This document shows positions 25,777 through 34,779 of a stretch of 64,000 bases of DNA, piece by piece (the stretch's first letter is position 1; the number at the start of each line of letters is the position of its first letter). The notes under the pieces are model-generated. The model made no database searches, had not been told where the DNA came from, and saw nothing but the letters and a program-made list of their open reading frames with translations. The stretch is from Streptomyces eurocidicus (GTDB lineage: Bacteria; Actinomycetota; Actinomycetes; Streptomycetales; Streptomycetaceae), in NCBI RefSeq assembly GCF_002891295.1, contig NZ_LGUI01000002.1, positions 372,001 to 436,000 of the forward strand, in the 5' to 3' direction. The position numbers and the translations under genes are program-made.

Positions 25777-26630
25777 CAGCCGCCGCGCTCCTTCATCGCC
25801 CGGACGTCCATGCCGCCGAGCGGGTCCGCGGCGGTCTCCGCGTTGTGCGCGTGCGCCAGGTGGTGCAGGGCGAAGGCGGAGTCGAGCCCGCTGTGCAGCC
25901 CCTGGAGGTCCTCGGCCTGGTTGACGGCCCGCTTCGCCAGGGCCAGCCCCATCCGGGGCATCTCCGCGACCCGGGCGGCCAGTTCGGCCGTACGGGCCGC
26001 GAGCCGGCCGCGCGGCACCACCAGGTTGACCATCCCGAGCTCATGGGCGCGCCCCGCGGTCATCCGGTCCCCGGTGAAGAGCAGCTCCTTGGCGACGCGC
26101 GGCGGCAGCACCCACGGATGGGCGAAGTACTCGACGCCGGGGACGCCCATCCGGACGACCGGGTCGGCGAAGAACGCGTCCTCGCTCGCCACGATCAGGT
26201 CGCACACCCACGCCAGCATCAACCCGCCCGCCACACAGGCCCCCTGGACGGAGGCGATCATCGGCTTGGGCAGCTCGCGCCAGCGCCGGCACATGCCCAG
26301 ATACACCTCGGACTCGCGCGCGAACCGGCTCTCCGCGCCCGCCTTGTCCGAGTGGTCCCACCACAGGCCCGCCCGGCGCGGGTGCGGCAGATGGGCGTCG
26401 CGCCCCGGCGTGCCGATGTCGTGGCCCGCCGAGAAGTGGTCGCCCGCCCCGGCGAGCACGACGACCTTGACGCCGTCGTCGGCCGCCGCCGCGCCGAAGG
26501 CGTCGTCCAGGGCGTAGGTCATCGCGGAGTTCTGGGCGTTGCGGTACTCCGGCCGGCCCATGACGACGGTCGCGACCGGGCCGCTGCGCTCGTAGCGCAC
26601 TGCCGGGGCGTCCGGCGCGGACGGGGGCAT
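25776..26630 (-). CDS. Enoyl-CoA hydratase family protein of the steroid cluster
   Basis: 284 residues, crotonase fold with oxyanion segments HFSAGHDIGTPG and VQGACVAGGLMLAWVCDL. The usual two catalytic glutamates are replaced (GGLML and DPVVRMG); a glutamate occurs instead in VPGVEYFAHPW. This long, His/Trp-rich insert after the first oxyanion loop (RRAGLWWDHSDKAG) sets it apart from ordinary hydratases. In the HIP pathway a hydratase is needed after the acyl-CoA dehydrogenase step, and this gene heads the fadE operon, so that role is likely but unproven. AAGGGAGGGTC before the ATG is a strong ribosome site. Confidence 0.85.
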   Translation of the reverse strand: MPPSAPDAPAVRYERSGPVATVVMGRPEYRNAQNSAMTYALDDAFGAAAADDGVKVVVLAGAGDHFSAGHDIGTPGRDAHLPHPRRAGLWWDHSDKAGAESRFARESEVYLGMCRRWRELPKPMIASVQGACVAGGLMLAWVCDLIVASEDAFFADPVVRMGVPGVEYFAHPWVLPPRVAKELLFTGDRMTAGRAHELGMVNLVVPRGRLAARTAELAARVAEMPRMGLALAKRAVNQAEDLQGLHSGLDSAFALHHLAHAHNAETAADPLGGMDVRAMKERGG

Positions 26631-26641
26631 GACCCTCCTTC

Positions 26642-26657
26642 CCTAACAAGTGTTAGG
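26642..26657. promoter_or_regulatory. KstR2-type operator in the divergent crotonase / ipdF promoter
   Basis: CCTAACAAGTGTTAGG: perfect 7-bp arms (CCTAACA/TGTTAGG) around AG. It lies 12 bases upstream of the crotonase ATG and 17 bases upstream of the ipdF ATG, ideally placed to repress both operons. KstR2, encoded two genes away, is the obvious ligand-responsive repressor. Confidence 0.75.
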
Positions 26658-26674
26658 TAGGTTAACGTACGGGC

Positions 26675-27514
26675 ATGAGCAGCGTCGAGGAGTTCGACGA
26701 CCGGTCAACCGCCCTGGGCGCGGGGGTCGTTGCCGGACCGCCGCCCTGTCCCGCCGGGCATGAACTCCTGGCCGGCCGCACCGCCGTCATCACCGCCGCC
26801 GCGGGCACCGGCATCGGCGGCGCCACCGCCCGGCGCTTCCTCGAAGAAGGCGCCCGGGTCGTCCTCGGCGACTCCCACGCACGCCGCCTCCGGGTCTGCG
26901 TCGCCGCCCTCAGCGACGAGTTCGGCAGCCGCCAGGTCGCCGGACTGCCCTGCGACGTCACCGACGAGACCCAGGTCGGAGCCCTCTTCGACCTCGCCGA
27001 GGAGCGGCACGGCACCCTCGACGTCATCGTCAACAACGCCGGGCTCGGCGGCACCGCCGAGCTCACCGAGATGACCGACGAACAGTGGGACGCGGTCGTC
27101 GACACCACGCTCAAGGGCACCTTCCGCTGCACCCGCGCCGCCCTGCGCAGGCTGCGGGCGAGCGGCACCGGAGGCGTCGTCGTCAACAACGCCTCCGTCC
27201 TCGGCTGGCGCGCCCAGCGCGGCCAGGCGCACTACGCCGCGGCCAAGGCCGGCGTCATGGCGCTCACCCGGTGCGCGGCCGTGGAGGCGGCCGAACACGG
27301 CGTACGCGTCAACGCCGTCGCCCCCAGCCTCGCCGTCCACCCGCACCTGGCCAAGGTCACCACCCCCGAACTCCTCGCCGAACTCACCGCGCGGGAGGCG
27401 TCCGGACGGTCCGCCGAACCCTGGGAGATCGCCAACGTCATCGTCTTCCTCGCCAGCGGCTACTCCTCCTACATGACGGGCGAGACGCTCTCCGTCAGCA
27501 GCCAGCGCGCGTGA
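26675..27514 (+). CDS. ipdF: Short-chain dehydrogenase IpdF (HIP-CoA carbonyl reductase type)
   Basis: 279 residues, SDR fold. The cofactor motif is the unusual TAAAGTGIGGATARR rather than TGxxxGIG, exactly the form I know from mycobacterial IpdF (Rv3559c). Other shared segments are NNAGLGG, NNASVLGWRAQRGQAHYAAAKAGVMALTRC (Ser-Tyr-Lys triad; shortened: NNASVLGWRAQ) and SYMTGETLSVS. IpdF interconverts the 5-keto and 5-hydroxy forms of HIP-CoA. It is the first gene of the ipdF-kstR2-fadA6 operon, under the palindrome at 26642-26657. Confidence 0.92.
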   Translation: MSSVEEFDDRSTALGAGVVAGPPPCPAGHELLAGRTAVITAAAGTGIGGATARRFLEEGARVVLGDSHARRLRVCVAALSDEFGSRQVAGLPCDVTDETQVGALFDLAEERHGTLDVIVNNAGLGGTAELTEMTDEQWDAVVDTTLKGTFRCTRAALRRLRASGTGGVVVNNASVLGWRAQRGQAHYAAAKAGVMALTRCAAVEAAEHGVRVNAVAPSLAVHPHLAKVTTPELLAELTAREASGRSAEPWEIANVIVFLASGYSSYMTGETLSVSSQRA

Positions 27515-27541
27515 TCGCGGATGCCTCCGCCCGGTCGGGAC

Positions 27542-28168
27542 ATGGCCGACAATGGCCGGGTGCCGACGAACAGCAAGACCGCGACCCCCGCCCCCGCGCG
27601 GCGCCGTGAACTCCTCGCCACCGCCGCCGAGGTGTTCGCCGCCCAGGGCTACAACGCCACCACCGTCCGCAGGATCGCCGACGAGGCCGGACTCCTCGCC
27701 GGAAGCCTCTATTACCACTTCGACTCCAAGGAGTCGATGCTCGACGAGATCCTCTCGGCCTTCCTCGACGAACTGTGGGCCGGCTACGACGCCGTGCTGG
27801 CCGCCGGCCGCGGCCCCCGCGAGACCCTCGAAGCCCTCGTCACCGAGTCCTTCCGGGAGATCGACCGGCACCGGCCCGCCGTCGCCATCTACCAGAAGGA
27901 GTCCCGGCACCTCGCCGCGCAGCCCCGCTTCGCCTATCTCGCCGAATCCCAGCGGAAGTTCGAGAAGCTGTGGCTCGGCACGCTGGAGCGCGGTGTGGCC
28001 GGCGGGGACTTCCGCGCCGACCTCGACGTCCGGCTCACCTACCGCTTCGTCCGCGACACCGTCTGGGTCGCCGCGTCCTGGTACCGGCCGGGAGGCCGGC
28101 ACCGCCCCGAGGAGATCGCCCGCCAGTACCTGTCGATGGTCCTGGACGGCATCGCCGTCCGGACCTGA
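27542..28168 (+). CDS. kstR2: TetR-family repressor KstR2
   Basis: 208 residues from the ATG at 27542; a GTG at 27560 is an alternative and neither has a strong ribosome site. The TetR helix-turn-helix is FAAQGYNATTVRRIADEAGLLAGSLYYHFDSKESMLDEIL (shortened: VRRIADEAGLLAGSLYYHF). The ligand-binding half matches mycobacterial KstR2 in AIYQKESRHLAAQPRF and YRFVRDTVWVAASWYRPGG. KstR2 represses the HIP catabolic genes and is released by HIP-CoA. It lies between ipdF and fadA6, as in mycobacteria, and is probably autoregulated through the upstream palindrome. Confidence 0.92.
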   Translation: MADNGRVPTNSKTATPAPARRRELLATAAEVFAAQGYNATTVRRIADEAGLLAGSLYYHFDSKESMLDEILSAFLDELWAGYDAVLAAGRGPRETLEALVTESFREIDRHRPAVAIYQKESRHLAAQPRFAYLAESQRKFEKLWLGTLERGVAGGDFRADLDVRLTYRFVRDTVWVAASWYRPGGRHRPEEIARQYLSMVLDGIAVRT

Positions 28169-28182
28169 CCGAAGGAGGAGCC

Positions 28183-29346
28183 GTGGCCGTGCCCGAGGCG
28201 TACATCGTCGGAGCCGTCCGCACCCCCGTGGGCCGGCGCGGCGGCGGACTCGCCGCCGCCCACCCCGCCGACCTCGGCGCCCATGCGCTGCGGGCCCTGA
28301 TGGACCGAACGGGCGTGGACCCGGCCGCCGTCGAGGACGTCGTGTTCGGCTGCCTCGACACCGTGGGCCCCCAGGCGGGCGACATCGCCCGTACGAGCTG
28401 GCTGGCGGCGGGCCTGCCCGAGGAGGTGCCCGGCGTCACGGTCGACCGGCAGTGCGGCTCGGGACAGCAGGCCGTCCACTTCGCCGCCCAGGGCGTCCTC
28501 TCCGGCACCCAGGACCTGGTCGTCGCGGGCGGCACCCAGAACATGTCGCAGGTCCCCCTCGCCTACGCCACCCGCCGGGCCACCGAGCCGCTCGGGCTCA
28601 CCGACGGCCCGTTCGCCGGTTCGGCGGGCTGGCGGGCGCGGTACGGGGACCGGCCCGTCAGCCAGTTCCTCGGCGCCGAGCTGATCGCCGAGAAGTGGGG
28701 CATCCCGCGCACCGCCATGGAGGAGTTCGCGCTCCGCTCCCACCGGCGGGCCGTGCGCGCCGCCGACGAGGGCCGCTTCGACCGCGAACTCGTCCCCTAC
28801 GGCCCGGTGACGGCCGACGAAGGGCCCCGCCGGGACACCTCCCTGGCGAGGATGGCCGCCCTCCCACCGCTCGCCGAGGGCGGCCGGCTCACCGCGGCAC
28901 TCTCCTCCCAGATATCCGACGGCGCCGCCGCCCTGCTCCTCGCGAGCGACCGCGCCCTGCGCGACCACGGACTCACCCCCCGCGCCCGCGTCCACCACCT
29001 CTCCGTCCGCGGGGACGACCCCCTCCGGATGCTCACCGCGCCCATCCCGGCCACGGCCCTCGCCCTGAAGAAGACCGGCCTGACCATCGACGACATCGAC
29101 CTCGTGGAGATCAACGAGGCGTTCGCCCCGGTCGTCCTCGCCTGGCTGAAGGACACGGGCGCGGACCCGGAGAGGACCAACGTCAACGGCGGCGCGCTCG
29201 CGCTGGGACACCCGCTGGGTGCCTCGGGGGCGAAGCTGATGACGACACTGCTGCACGAGCTGGAACGGACGGGCGGGCGGTACGGTCTCCAGACCATGTG
29301 CGAGGGCGGCGGCCAGGCGAACGTCACGATCATCGAACGGCTGTAG
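28183..29346 (+). CDS. fadA6: Thiolase FadA6 (steroid ring C/D catabolism)
   Basis: 387 residues. The acylated Cys91 lies in GVTVDRQCGSGQQAVHF, the catalytic His in GGALALGHPLGASGAK, and the second Cys in LQTMCEGGGQANV. Long stretches match mycobacterial FadA6, including GDIARTSWLAAGLPEEVPG, SQFLGAELIAEKWG and VEINEAFAPVVLAWLK. It carries out thiolytic cleavage late in HIP degradation. GAAGGAGGAG before the GTG fixes the start, 14 bases after kstR2. It ends the plus-strand operon. Confidence 0.95.
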   Translation: MAVPEAYIVGAVRTPVGRRGGGLAAAHPADLGAHALRALMDRTGVDPAAVEDVVFGCLDTVGPQAGDIARTSWLAAGLPEEVPGVTVDRQCGSGQQAVHFAAQGVLSGTQDLVVAGGTQNMSQVPLAYATRRATEPLGLTDGPFAGSAGWRARYGDRPVSQFLGAELIAEKWGIPRTAMEEFALRSHRRAVRAADEGRFDRELVPYGPVTADEGPRRDTSLARMAALPPLAEGGRLTAALSSQISDGAAALLLASDRALRDHGLTPRARVHHLSVRGDDPLRMLTAPIPATALALKKTGLTIDDIDLVEINEAFAPVVLAWLKDTGADPERTNVNGGALALGHPLGASGAKLMTTLLHELERTGGRYGLQTMCEGGGQANVTIIERL

Positions 29347-29387
29347 GCGACGGTTCCCCCTCGCGGCGGAAAGGACGGCAGGGGGAA

Positions 29388-30491
29388 CTACACCCCCAGC
29401 GCCCCCATCAGCATCGGGAACGACGCCACCAGCTCCCGCTCCCAGTACGGCCATGTGTGCGTCCCCGTGGACGCGCACACCGTCGCCGGGATCCGGAGCT
29501 CCGCGAGCCGTCCCCGGAGCTCCTGGTTCATCCCGTGGATCGCCCGCTCGACGCCGTCGTCCGTGCCGTGCGCCGCCGGATCCGTGCAGCGCGACGCCGG
29601 CGGTGGCGGGTCGCCCCACTTCCAGCCCGGCCCCGTCCTCGTCCCGTCGCCGTAGGAGAGGTACAGCGGGGTGCCGGCGAGCCTCGCGGCCTGGTACAGG
29701 GGGCTGTTGCGCTGCCAGATCGCCCGCTGGCGCACGTCGCCCGGGTCCTGGGTGTCGAAGGGGTACCCGGGCTCGCCCCACACCCGCTTCCAGTCCGTGA
29801 GGCACACCAGGCCGCCGGCCTTGACCGCGTCGGGGCCGTCGAATCCGCCGTCGCGCGACTTGTACAGGAGGTTGACGGCACCGCTGTAGGACGCGGCGGC
29901 CCGGAACTCGCCGGGGCGGTCGGCGGCGAACTTCAGGGCGCCCAGGCCGCCCATGGACAGACCCGCGACGGCGGCCCGCCGGGCGTCCGCCCGGTACTTC
30001 CGTGCCAGCAGCGGCCGCAGCTCGTCCAGAAGATACGTCTCCCACTTCGGGGCGCCGCCCCGGCCGTGGTTCCACCAGTCGCTGTAGGCGCTGCACCCGC
30101 TGGTCTCCGGCATGACGACGATCGCGTCCCGGCCGGCGACGAGCTCCTCGATATGGGTGTTGGCCGTCCAGTCCCGGTGGTCGCCGCCCCCGCCGTGCAG
30201 CAGCCACAGCGTGGGCCAGGTGCGCGTGGTGTCCGGGGACCAGCCGCGGGGCAGCAGCAGCCGCACCCATTTGGTACGGGCCGGCCCGTCGATCTCCGGG
30301 GACCGGACCGCCACATCGCGCGTGCGGTCGTCGATCCGCACCTCCCGCACCACCTGTGCCGGGTTCTCCGCCGGGGCCTCGGCCCCGGCGGGCGGTGCGC
30401 CGACGGCCGTCAGCAGCAGGGCGAGCACGGCGAGTGCCCAGCCGGTCCGCGTCCCGCCCCCGTTCCCTCTCCGCGAAGCCTCGTGCACCAT
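29388..30491 (-). CDS. Secreted alpha/beta-hydrolase esterase (antigen 85-like)
   Basis: 367 residues. A signal peptide (WALAVLALLLTAVGAPPAGAEA) is followed by an esterase-D/antigen 85-like fold: LWLLHGGGGDHRDWT, MPETSGCSAYSDWWNHGRG and the nucleophile elbow GLSMGGLGALKFA. The catalytic His is probably in TGTHTWPYWERE. Substrate not known; such proteins act on acyl esters outside the cell. The ATG at 30491 is chosen for AAGGGCGG upstream. It is the first of four genes that separate the two halves of the steroid cluster. Confidence 0.88.
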   Translation of the reverse strand: MVHEASRRGNGGGTRTGWALAVLALLLTAVGAPPAGAEAPAENPAQVVREVRIDDRTRDVAVRSPEIDGPARTKWVRLLLPRGWSPDTTRTWPTLWLLHGGGGDHRDWTANTHIEELVAGRDAIVVMPETSGCSAYSDWWNHGRGGAPKWETYLLDELRPLLARKYRADARRAAVAGLSMGGLGALKFAADRPGEFRAAASYSGAVNLLYKSRDGGFDGPDAVKAGGLVCLTDWKRVWGEPGYPFDTQDPGDVRQRAIWQRNSPLYQAARLAGTPLYLSYGDGTRTGPGWKWGDPPPPASRCTDPAAHGTDDGVERAIHGMNQELRGRLAELRIPATVCASTGTHTWPYWERELVASFPMLMGALGV

Positions 30492-30538
30492 GCGACCGCC
30501 CTTCACATCGGTGATGGCGGGCATATTACGGTGACGGA

Positions 30539-31078
30539 GTGACGACCTATGTGGCGCTGTTGCGCGGTATCAATGTCGGCGGAAAGCAGCGCGTCCCCAT
30601 GGAGACGCTGCGCGAGATGCTGACCGGCCTGGGGTGCGGATCGGTACGGACGCACCTCAACAGCGGCAACGCCGTCTTCACCCACCCGGACGCCGATGCG
30701 GAGGGCCTGGCCGCCGGCCTGGAGCGGGTGATCACGCGGGAGCTCGGGCTGACCGTGAGCTGCCTCGTCCGCACCGAGGGTGAACTGCGCCGGGTGATTG
30801 ACGGAAATCCGTTCGCCGGGAAGGAGGTCGACCCGGCGCGCTTCCTGGTGACCTTCCTCTCCGGCCCCGTCGACCCGGCCGCCGTCGCGGGCATCGACCC
30901 GGCGGCGTACGCGCCCGAGGAGTTCGCCCTGGGGGAGGGGGTGCTCTATCTGCACTGCGCCCTGGGCATCCGGGACTCCAAGCTGGCGAAGAGGCTGACG
31001 GAGCGACGGCTGGGAGTGGTGGGCACCGCGCGCAACTGGAACACCGTCACCAAGCTGGCCGCGATGGCCCGGGGCTGA
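30539..31078 (+). CDS. DUF1697 family protein
   Basis: 179 residues, full family length. The N-terminal YVALLRGINVGGKQRVPMETL and the central VRTHLNSGNAVF are the DUF1697 hallmarks; the end GTARNWNTVTKLAAMA is also typical. No biochemical function is established for the family. It is divergent from the esterase gene with a 47-base gap and lies 42 bases before the hydrolase-ABC gene. Confidence 0.92.
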   Translation: MTTYVALLRGINVGGKQRVPMETLREMLTGLGCGSVRTHLNSGNAVFTHPDADAEGLAAGLERVITRELGLTVSCLVRTEGELRRVIDGNPFAGKEVDPARFLVTFLSGPVDPAAVAGIDPAAYAPEEFALGEGVLYLHCALGIRDSKLAKRLTERRLGVVGTARNWNTVTKLAAMARG

Positions 31079-31120
31079 CCGCCCGGACAGCCGTGCGGAC
31101 GCTCCGCTTAGCATGCGGAC

Positions 31121-33832
31121 ATGAAACTCCGTCTCCCCCGCCGGCGGCGCGGGCGGCTGGTGGCCGCCCTGGCCGCCGGTGCCGTGCTCGCCGGAGCCGG
31201 CACCTGGACAGCGGCATCGGCCTCCGGCGGCGGCGCGCCCGTGCACCGCGAGGACCGGTTCCTGACGATGCCCGAGGAGCCGGGCGGCAAGGGCACGGTG
31301 CGGATCGACACGTCCTTCTACACCTCCGGCGGCGACGGCCGCAGGCCCGCCGTCCTACTCGCACACGGCTTCGGCGGCAGCAAGGACGACCTGCGCGCGC
31401 AGGCCGAGGACCTGGCGCGCGACGGCTACGCCGTACTGACCTGGTCCGCGCGCGGCTTCGGGCGCTCCACCGGCAGGATCGGTCTCAACGACCCCGACCG
31501 CGAGGTCGCCGACGCCCGGCGGCTGATCGACTGGCTGGCCGCCCGCCCGGAGGTCCGCCTGGACAAGGCAGGCGACCCCAGGGTGGGCATCGCGGGCGCC
31601 TCGTACGGCGGCGCGGTCGCCCTGCTGGCCGCCGGCCACGACAAGCGGGTGGACGCCATAGCCCCGCAGATCACCTACTGGAACCTCGCCGACTCGCTGT
31701 TCCCCTCCGGCGTCTTCAAGAGCCTGTGGTCGGGCATCTTCTTCACCACCGGTTCGGGCGGCGGCGCGGCCGGAGCGCTCGGCGGCGGCAAACAGACCGC
31801 GCCCCCGGCCGGCAAACCCGGCTGCGGCCGGTTCGAGGCGACGCTCTGCGCGATGTACGAGCGGGTGGCCGTCGCCGGGGCCCCGGACGCCGCCGCGCGC
31901 GAGCTGCTGGAGCGCCGCAGCCCCTCGGCCGTCGCCGGGGCGGTCAAGGTGCCCACGCTCCTGGTGCAGGGACAGGCCGACTCGCTCTTCCCCCTCGACC
32001 AGTCCGACGCCGCGGCCCGGGCCGTCGGGCGCAATGGCGCGCCCGTCTCCGTCGACTGGATCGCGGGCGGCCACGACGGCGGCGTCGGCGCCGAGGCCGG
32101 CCGGGTCGAGGGCCGCGTGAAATCGTGGTTCGACCGCTATCTCAAGGACGACGAGGGCACGGACACCGGCCCGGCGTTCCGCGTCAGCAGGACCGGCGGC
32201 ATCGACACCACCGACGGCAAGGCCCGGCTGCGCGGTGCGAGCGGGGACGCCTACCCGGGGCTGCGCGGCGACACCCGGACGGTCGGCCTGACCGGCCGCC
32301 CGCAGACCTTCGGCAACCCGGCGGGCGGCACTCCGCCCGCGATCTCGTCGGTCCCCGGCCTGGGCGGGGTCGCCCAGCTGTCGGGGCTGGGCCTGGGCGT
32401 GTCCCTGGACTTCCCCGGGCAGCACGCCCGCTTCGACTCCGCGCCGCTGACCGAGGGCGTCCGGGTGACCGGAGCGCCCACGGTGAAGGTCGAGGTCGCC
32501 TCCGACAGCGGGGAAGCCGTCCTCTTCGCCAAGGTCTACGACGTCGGCCCGGACGGCCGGCAGGTGCTGCCCGGCCAGCTGGTCGCCCCGGTCCGCGTCG
32601 ACGGCGCCCGCGACGGCAGAACCGTCGAACTCCGGCTCCCCGCCGTCGACCACGTCTTCGAGTCCGGCCACCGGATGCGGCTCGTCCTCTCCGCCACCGA
32701 CCTCGGCTACGCCTCACCGGTCAGACCGGCCACGTACACCGTCGCGCTCGCGGGCGAGGGCCTGAGCGTGCCGACCGCGCCCGGTGTGCGGACCGCCTCG
32801 GCCGCGCTGCCCTGGTGGACATGGGGACTTCCGCTCGGCGGCGCGGCCGTCGCGGCGGCGGTGCTGCTGACCGGCCGCCGCCGCCCGGGCGCCGCCGCGC
32901 CCGACCCGGCCCTCGCCGAGGTGCCGTTGCAGATCACCGGCCTCAGCAAGCGGTACGCCAAGTCGGCCGACCGGTACGCGGTACGGGAGCTGTCGTTCCG
33001 GGTGGAGCGCGGCCAGGTCCTGGGCCTGCTCGGCCCGAACGGCGCGGGCAAGACGACCACCCTGCGCATGCTCATGGGCCTCATCCGCCCCGACGCCGGC
33101 GAGGTGCGGGTCTTCGGCCACGCGATCCGGCCGGGCGCCCCGGTGCTCTCCCGGGTCGGGGCGTTCGTGGAGGGCGCGGGCTTCCTGCCCCACCTGTCCG
33201 GGCGGGCCAACCTCGACCTGTACTGGCAGGCGACCGGCCGGCCCGCCGAGGACGCGCGGCTCGACGAGGCCCTGGAGATCGCGGGGCTCGGCTCCGCCCT
33301 GGAGCGGGCCGTACGGACGTACTCCCAGGGGATGCGGCAGCGGCTGGCGATCGCGCAGGCGATGCTGGGCCTGCCGGACCTGCTGATCCTGGACGAACCG
33401 ACCAACGGACTCGACCCGCCGCAGATCCGCGAGATGCGCGAGGTGATGATCCGTTACGCGGCGGCCGGCCGCACCGTCATCGTCTCCAGCCATCTGCTCT
33501 CCGAGGTCGAGCAGTCCTGTACGCACCTCGTCGTGATGGACCGCGGGCGGCTCGTGACCGCCGGGCCCGTCGCGGACATCGTCGGCTCCGGCGACACCCT
33601 GCTGGTCGGCGTCGAGGGCGAGCTGCCGGACCCGGTCGTCGCGAAGGTGGCGGCGCTCCCCGGTATCGCCTCCGCCGTCCGCGGCGAGGACGGGCTGCTG
33701 GTCCGGCTCGACGGCATGAGCGCCCCCGCGCTGCTGGTGGAGCTGGTCCGGCTGGAGGTCCCGGTGGCGCGCATGGGTCCGCACCGCCGTCTGGAGGACG
33801 CCTTCCTGACCCTGATCGGAGGCCCGTCATGA
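31121..33832 (+). CDS. Alpha/beta-hydrolase fused to an ABC transporter ATP-binding domain
   Basis: 903 residues in one open frame. Residues 1-35 carry an N-terminal signal/anchor (LVAALAAGAVLAGAGTW). Residues 40-550 are an X-Pro-dipeptidyl-peptidase-like hydrolase (HGFGGSKDD, nucleophile elbow GASYGGAVALL, His in IAGGHDGG) with the C-terminal jelly-roll-like part (VEVASDSGEAVLFAKVYDV). A membrane segment follows at about 565-585 (WTWGLPLGGAAVAAAVLL). Residues 603-903 are a full ABC ATPase: Walker A GPNGAGKTTT, signature YSQGMRQRLA, Walker B LLILDEPTNGLD. So the hydrolase would be outside and the ATPase inside. The permease gene follows with an ATGA overlap. Confidence 0.9.
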   Translation: MKLRLPRRRRGRLVAALAAGAVLAGAGTWTAASASGGGAPVHREDRFLTMPEEPGGKGTVRIDTSFYTSGGDGRRPAVLLAHGFGGSKDDLRAQAEDLARDGYAVLTWSARGFGRSTGRIGLNDPDREVADARRLIDWLAARPEVRLDKAGDPRVGIAGASYGGAVALLAAGHDKRVDAIAPQITYWNLADSLFPSGVFKSLWSGIFFTTGSGGGAAGALGGGKQTAPPAGKPGCGRFEATLCAMYERVAVAGAPDAAARELLERRSPSAVAGAVKVPTLLVQGQADSLFPLDQSDAAARAVGRNGAPVSVDWIAGGHDGGVGAEAGRVEGRVKSWFDRYLKDDEGTDTGPAFRVSRTGGIDTTDGKARLRGASGDAYPGLRGDTRTVGLTGRPQTFGNPAGGTPPAISSVPGLGGVAQLSGLGLGVSLDFPGQHARFDSAPLTEGVRVTGAPTVKVEVASDSGEAVLFAKVYDVGPDGRQVLPGQLVAPVRVDGARDGRTVELRLPAVDHVFESGHRMRLVLSATDLGYASPVRPATYTVALAGEGLSVPTAPGVRTASAALPWWTWGLPLGGAAVAAAVLLTGRRRPGAAAPDPALAEVPLQITGLSKRYAKSADRYAVRELSFRVERGQVLGLLGPNGAGKTTTLRMLMGLIRPDAGEVRVFGHAIRPGAPVLSRVGAFVEGAGFLPHLSGRANLDLYWQATGRPAEDARLDEALEIAGLGSALERAVRTYSQGMRQRLAIAQAMLGLPDLLILDEPTNGLDPPQIREMREVMIRYAAAGRTVIVSSHLLSEVEQSCTHLVVMDRGRLVTAGPVADIVGSGDTLLVGVEGELPDPVVAKVAALPGIASAVRGEDGLLVRLDGMSAPALLVELVRLEVPVARMGPHRRLEDAFLTLIGGPS

Positions 33833-34710
33833 GCGCGGCGACGCAGGCGGAACAGGCGGCGCCGGCCCCGGAGTCCGCGCCCGGCTACCGCGCCCGGCAC
33901 ACGCTGCCGCTGCGCGTGGAGGCGATGCGGCAGCTGCGCCGCCGCCGCACCCTCGTGGTCGGGGCGGTGCTCGCGGTACTGCCGTTCGTGCTGATCGCGG
34001 CCTTCGCGATCGGCGGCGACCGGAGCGGCCGGGACAACCGGATCACCCTGATCGACACGGCGACGGCCTCGGGCGCGAACTTCGCCGCCACCTGCCTGTT
34101 CGTCTCCGCGGGCTTCCTGCTGGTGGTGCCGGTGGCGCTGTTCTGCGGCGACACGGTGGCGTCCGAGGCGGGCTGGTCGTCGCTGCGCTATCTGCTCGCG
34201 GCGCCCGTGCCGCGCGCCCGCCTGCTGGCGAGCAAACTGACCGTGGCGCTGGCGTTCAGCGCCGCCGCGATGGTCCTGCTGCCCGTGGTGGCCCTGGCGG
34301 CGGGCACGGCCGCGTACGGGTGGGGGCCGCTGCAGATCCCCACCGGCGGGGCGCTGCCGGCCGGCACGGCCACCGCGCGGCTCGCGGTCGTCGTCGGGTA
34401 CGTCTTCGTCGGCCAGCTGGTGACGGCCGGTCTGGCGTTCTGGCTGTCGACGGTCACGGACGCCCCGCTGGGCGCGGTCGGCGGCGCGGTGGGCCTGACC
34501 ATCGTGGGCAACGTCCTGGACGCGGTCACGGCCCTCGGGGACTGGCGCGACGTGCTGCCCGCGCACTGGCAGTACGCGTGGGCGGACGCGCTCCAGCCGC
34601 ACCTGGAGTGGGGCGGCATGATCAAGGGCGTGGCGGTGTCGGCGGGCTACGCGCTGGTGCTGTTCGCGCTGGCGTTCCGGCACTTCCGGAACAAGGACAT
34701 CGTGTCCTGA
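33829..34710 (+). CDS. ABC transporter permease (ABC-2 type)
   Basis: 293 residues with about six membrane segments, beginning with a cytoplasmic tail and VVGAVLAVLPFVLIAAFAI, then FAATCLFVSAGFLLVVPVALF and later segments. The sequence EAGWSSLRYLLAAPVPRARLLASKL is typical of ABC-2 permeases beside their first coupling helix. It is translationally coupled to the hydrolase-ABC fusion gene and is its expected membrane partner. Direction of transport is probably export; substrate unknown. Confidence 0.88.
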   Translation: MSAATQAEQAAPAPESAPGYRARHTLPLRVEAMRQLRRRRTLVVGAVLAVLPFVLIAAFAIGGDRSGRDNRITLIDTATASGANFAATCLFVSAGFLLVVPVALFCGDTVASEAGWSSLRYLLAAPVPRARLLASKLTVALAFSAAAMVLLPVVALAAGTAAYGWGPLQIPTGGALPAGTATARLAVVVGYVFVGQLVTAGLAFWLSTVTDAPLGAVGGAVGLTIVGNVLDAVTALGDWRDVLPAHWQYAWADALQPHLEWGGMIKGVAVSAGYALVLFALAFRHFRNKDIVS

Positions 34711-34779
34711 CCGGGGCGCACCGCCCGCATGGGCCACCCGGGCCCCTCCGGCCACCGCCGGAGGGGCCCGTACGCGTCT

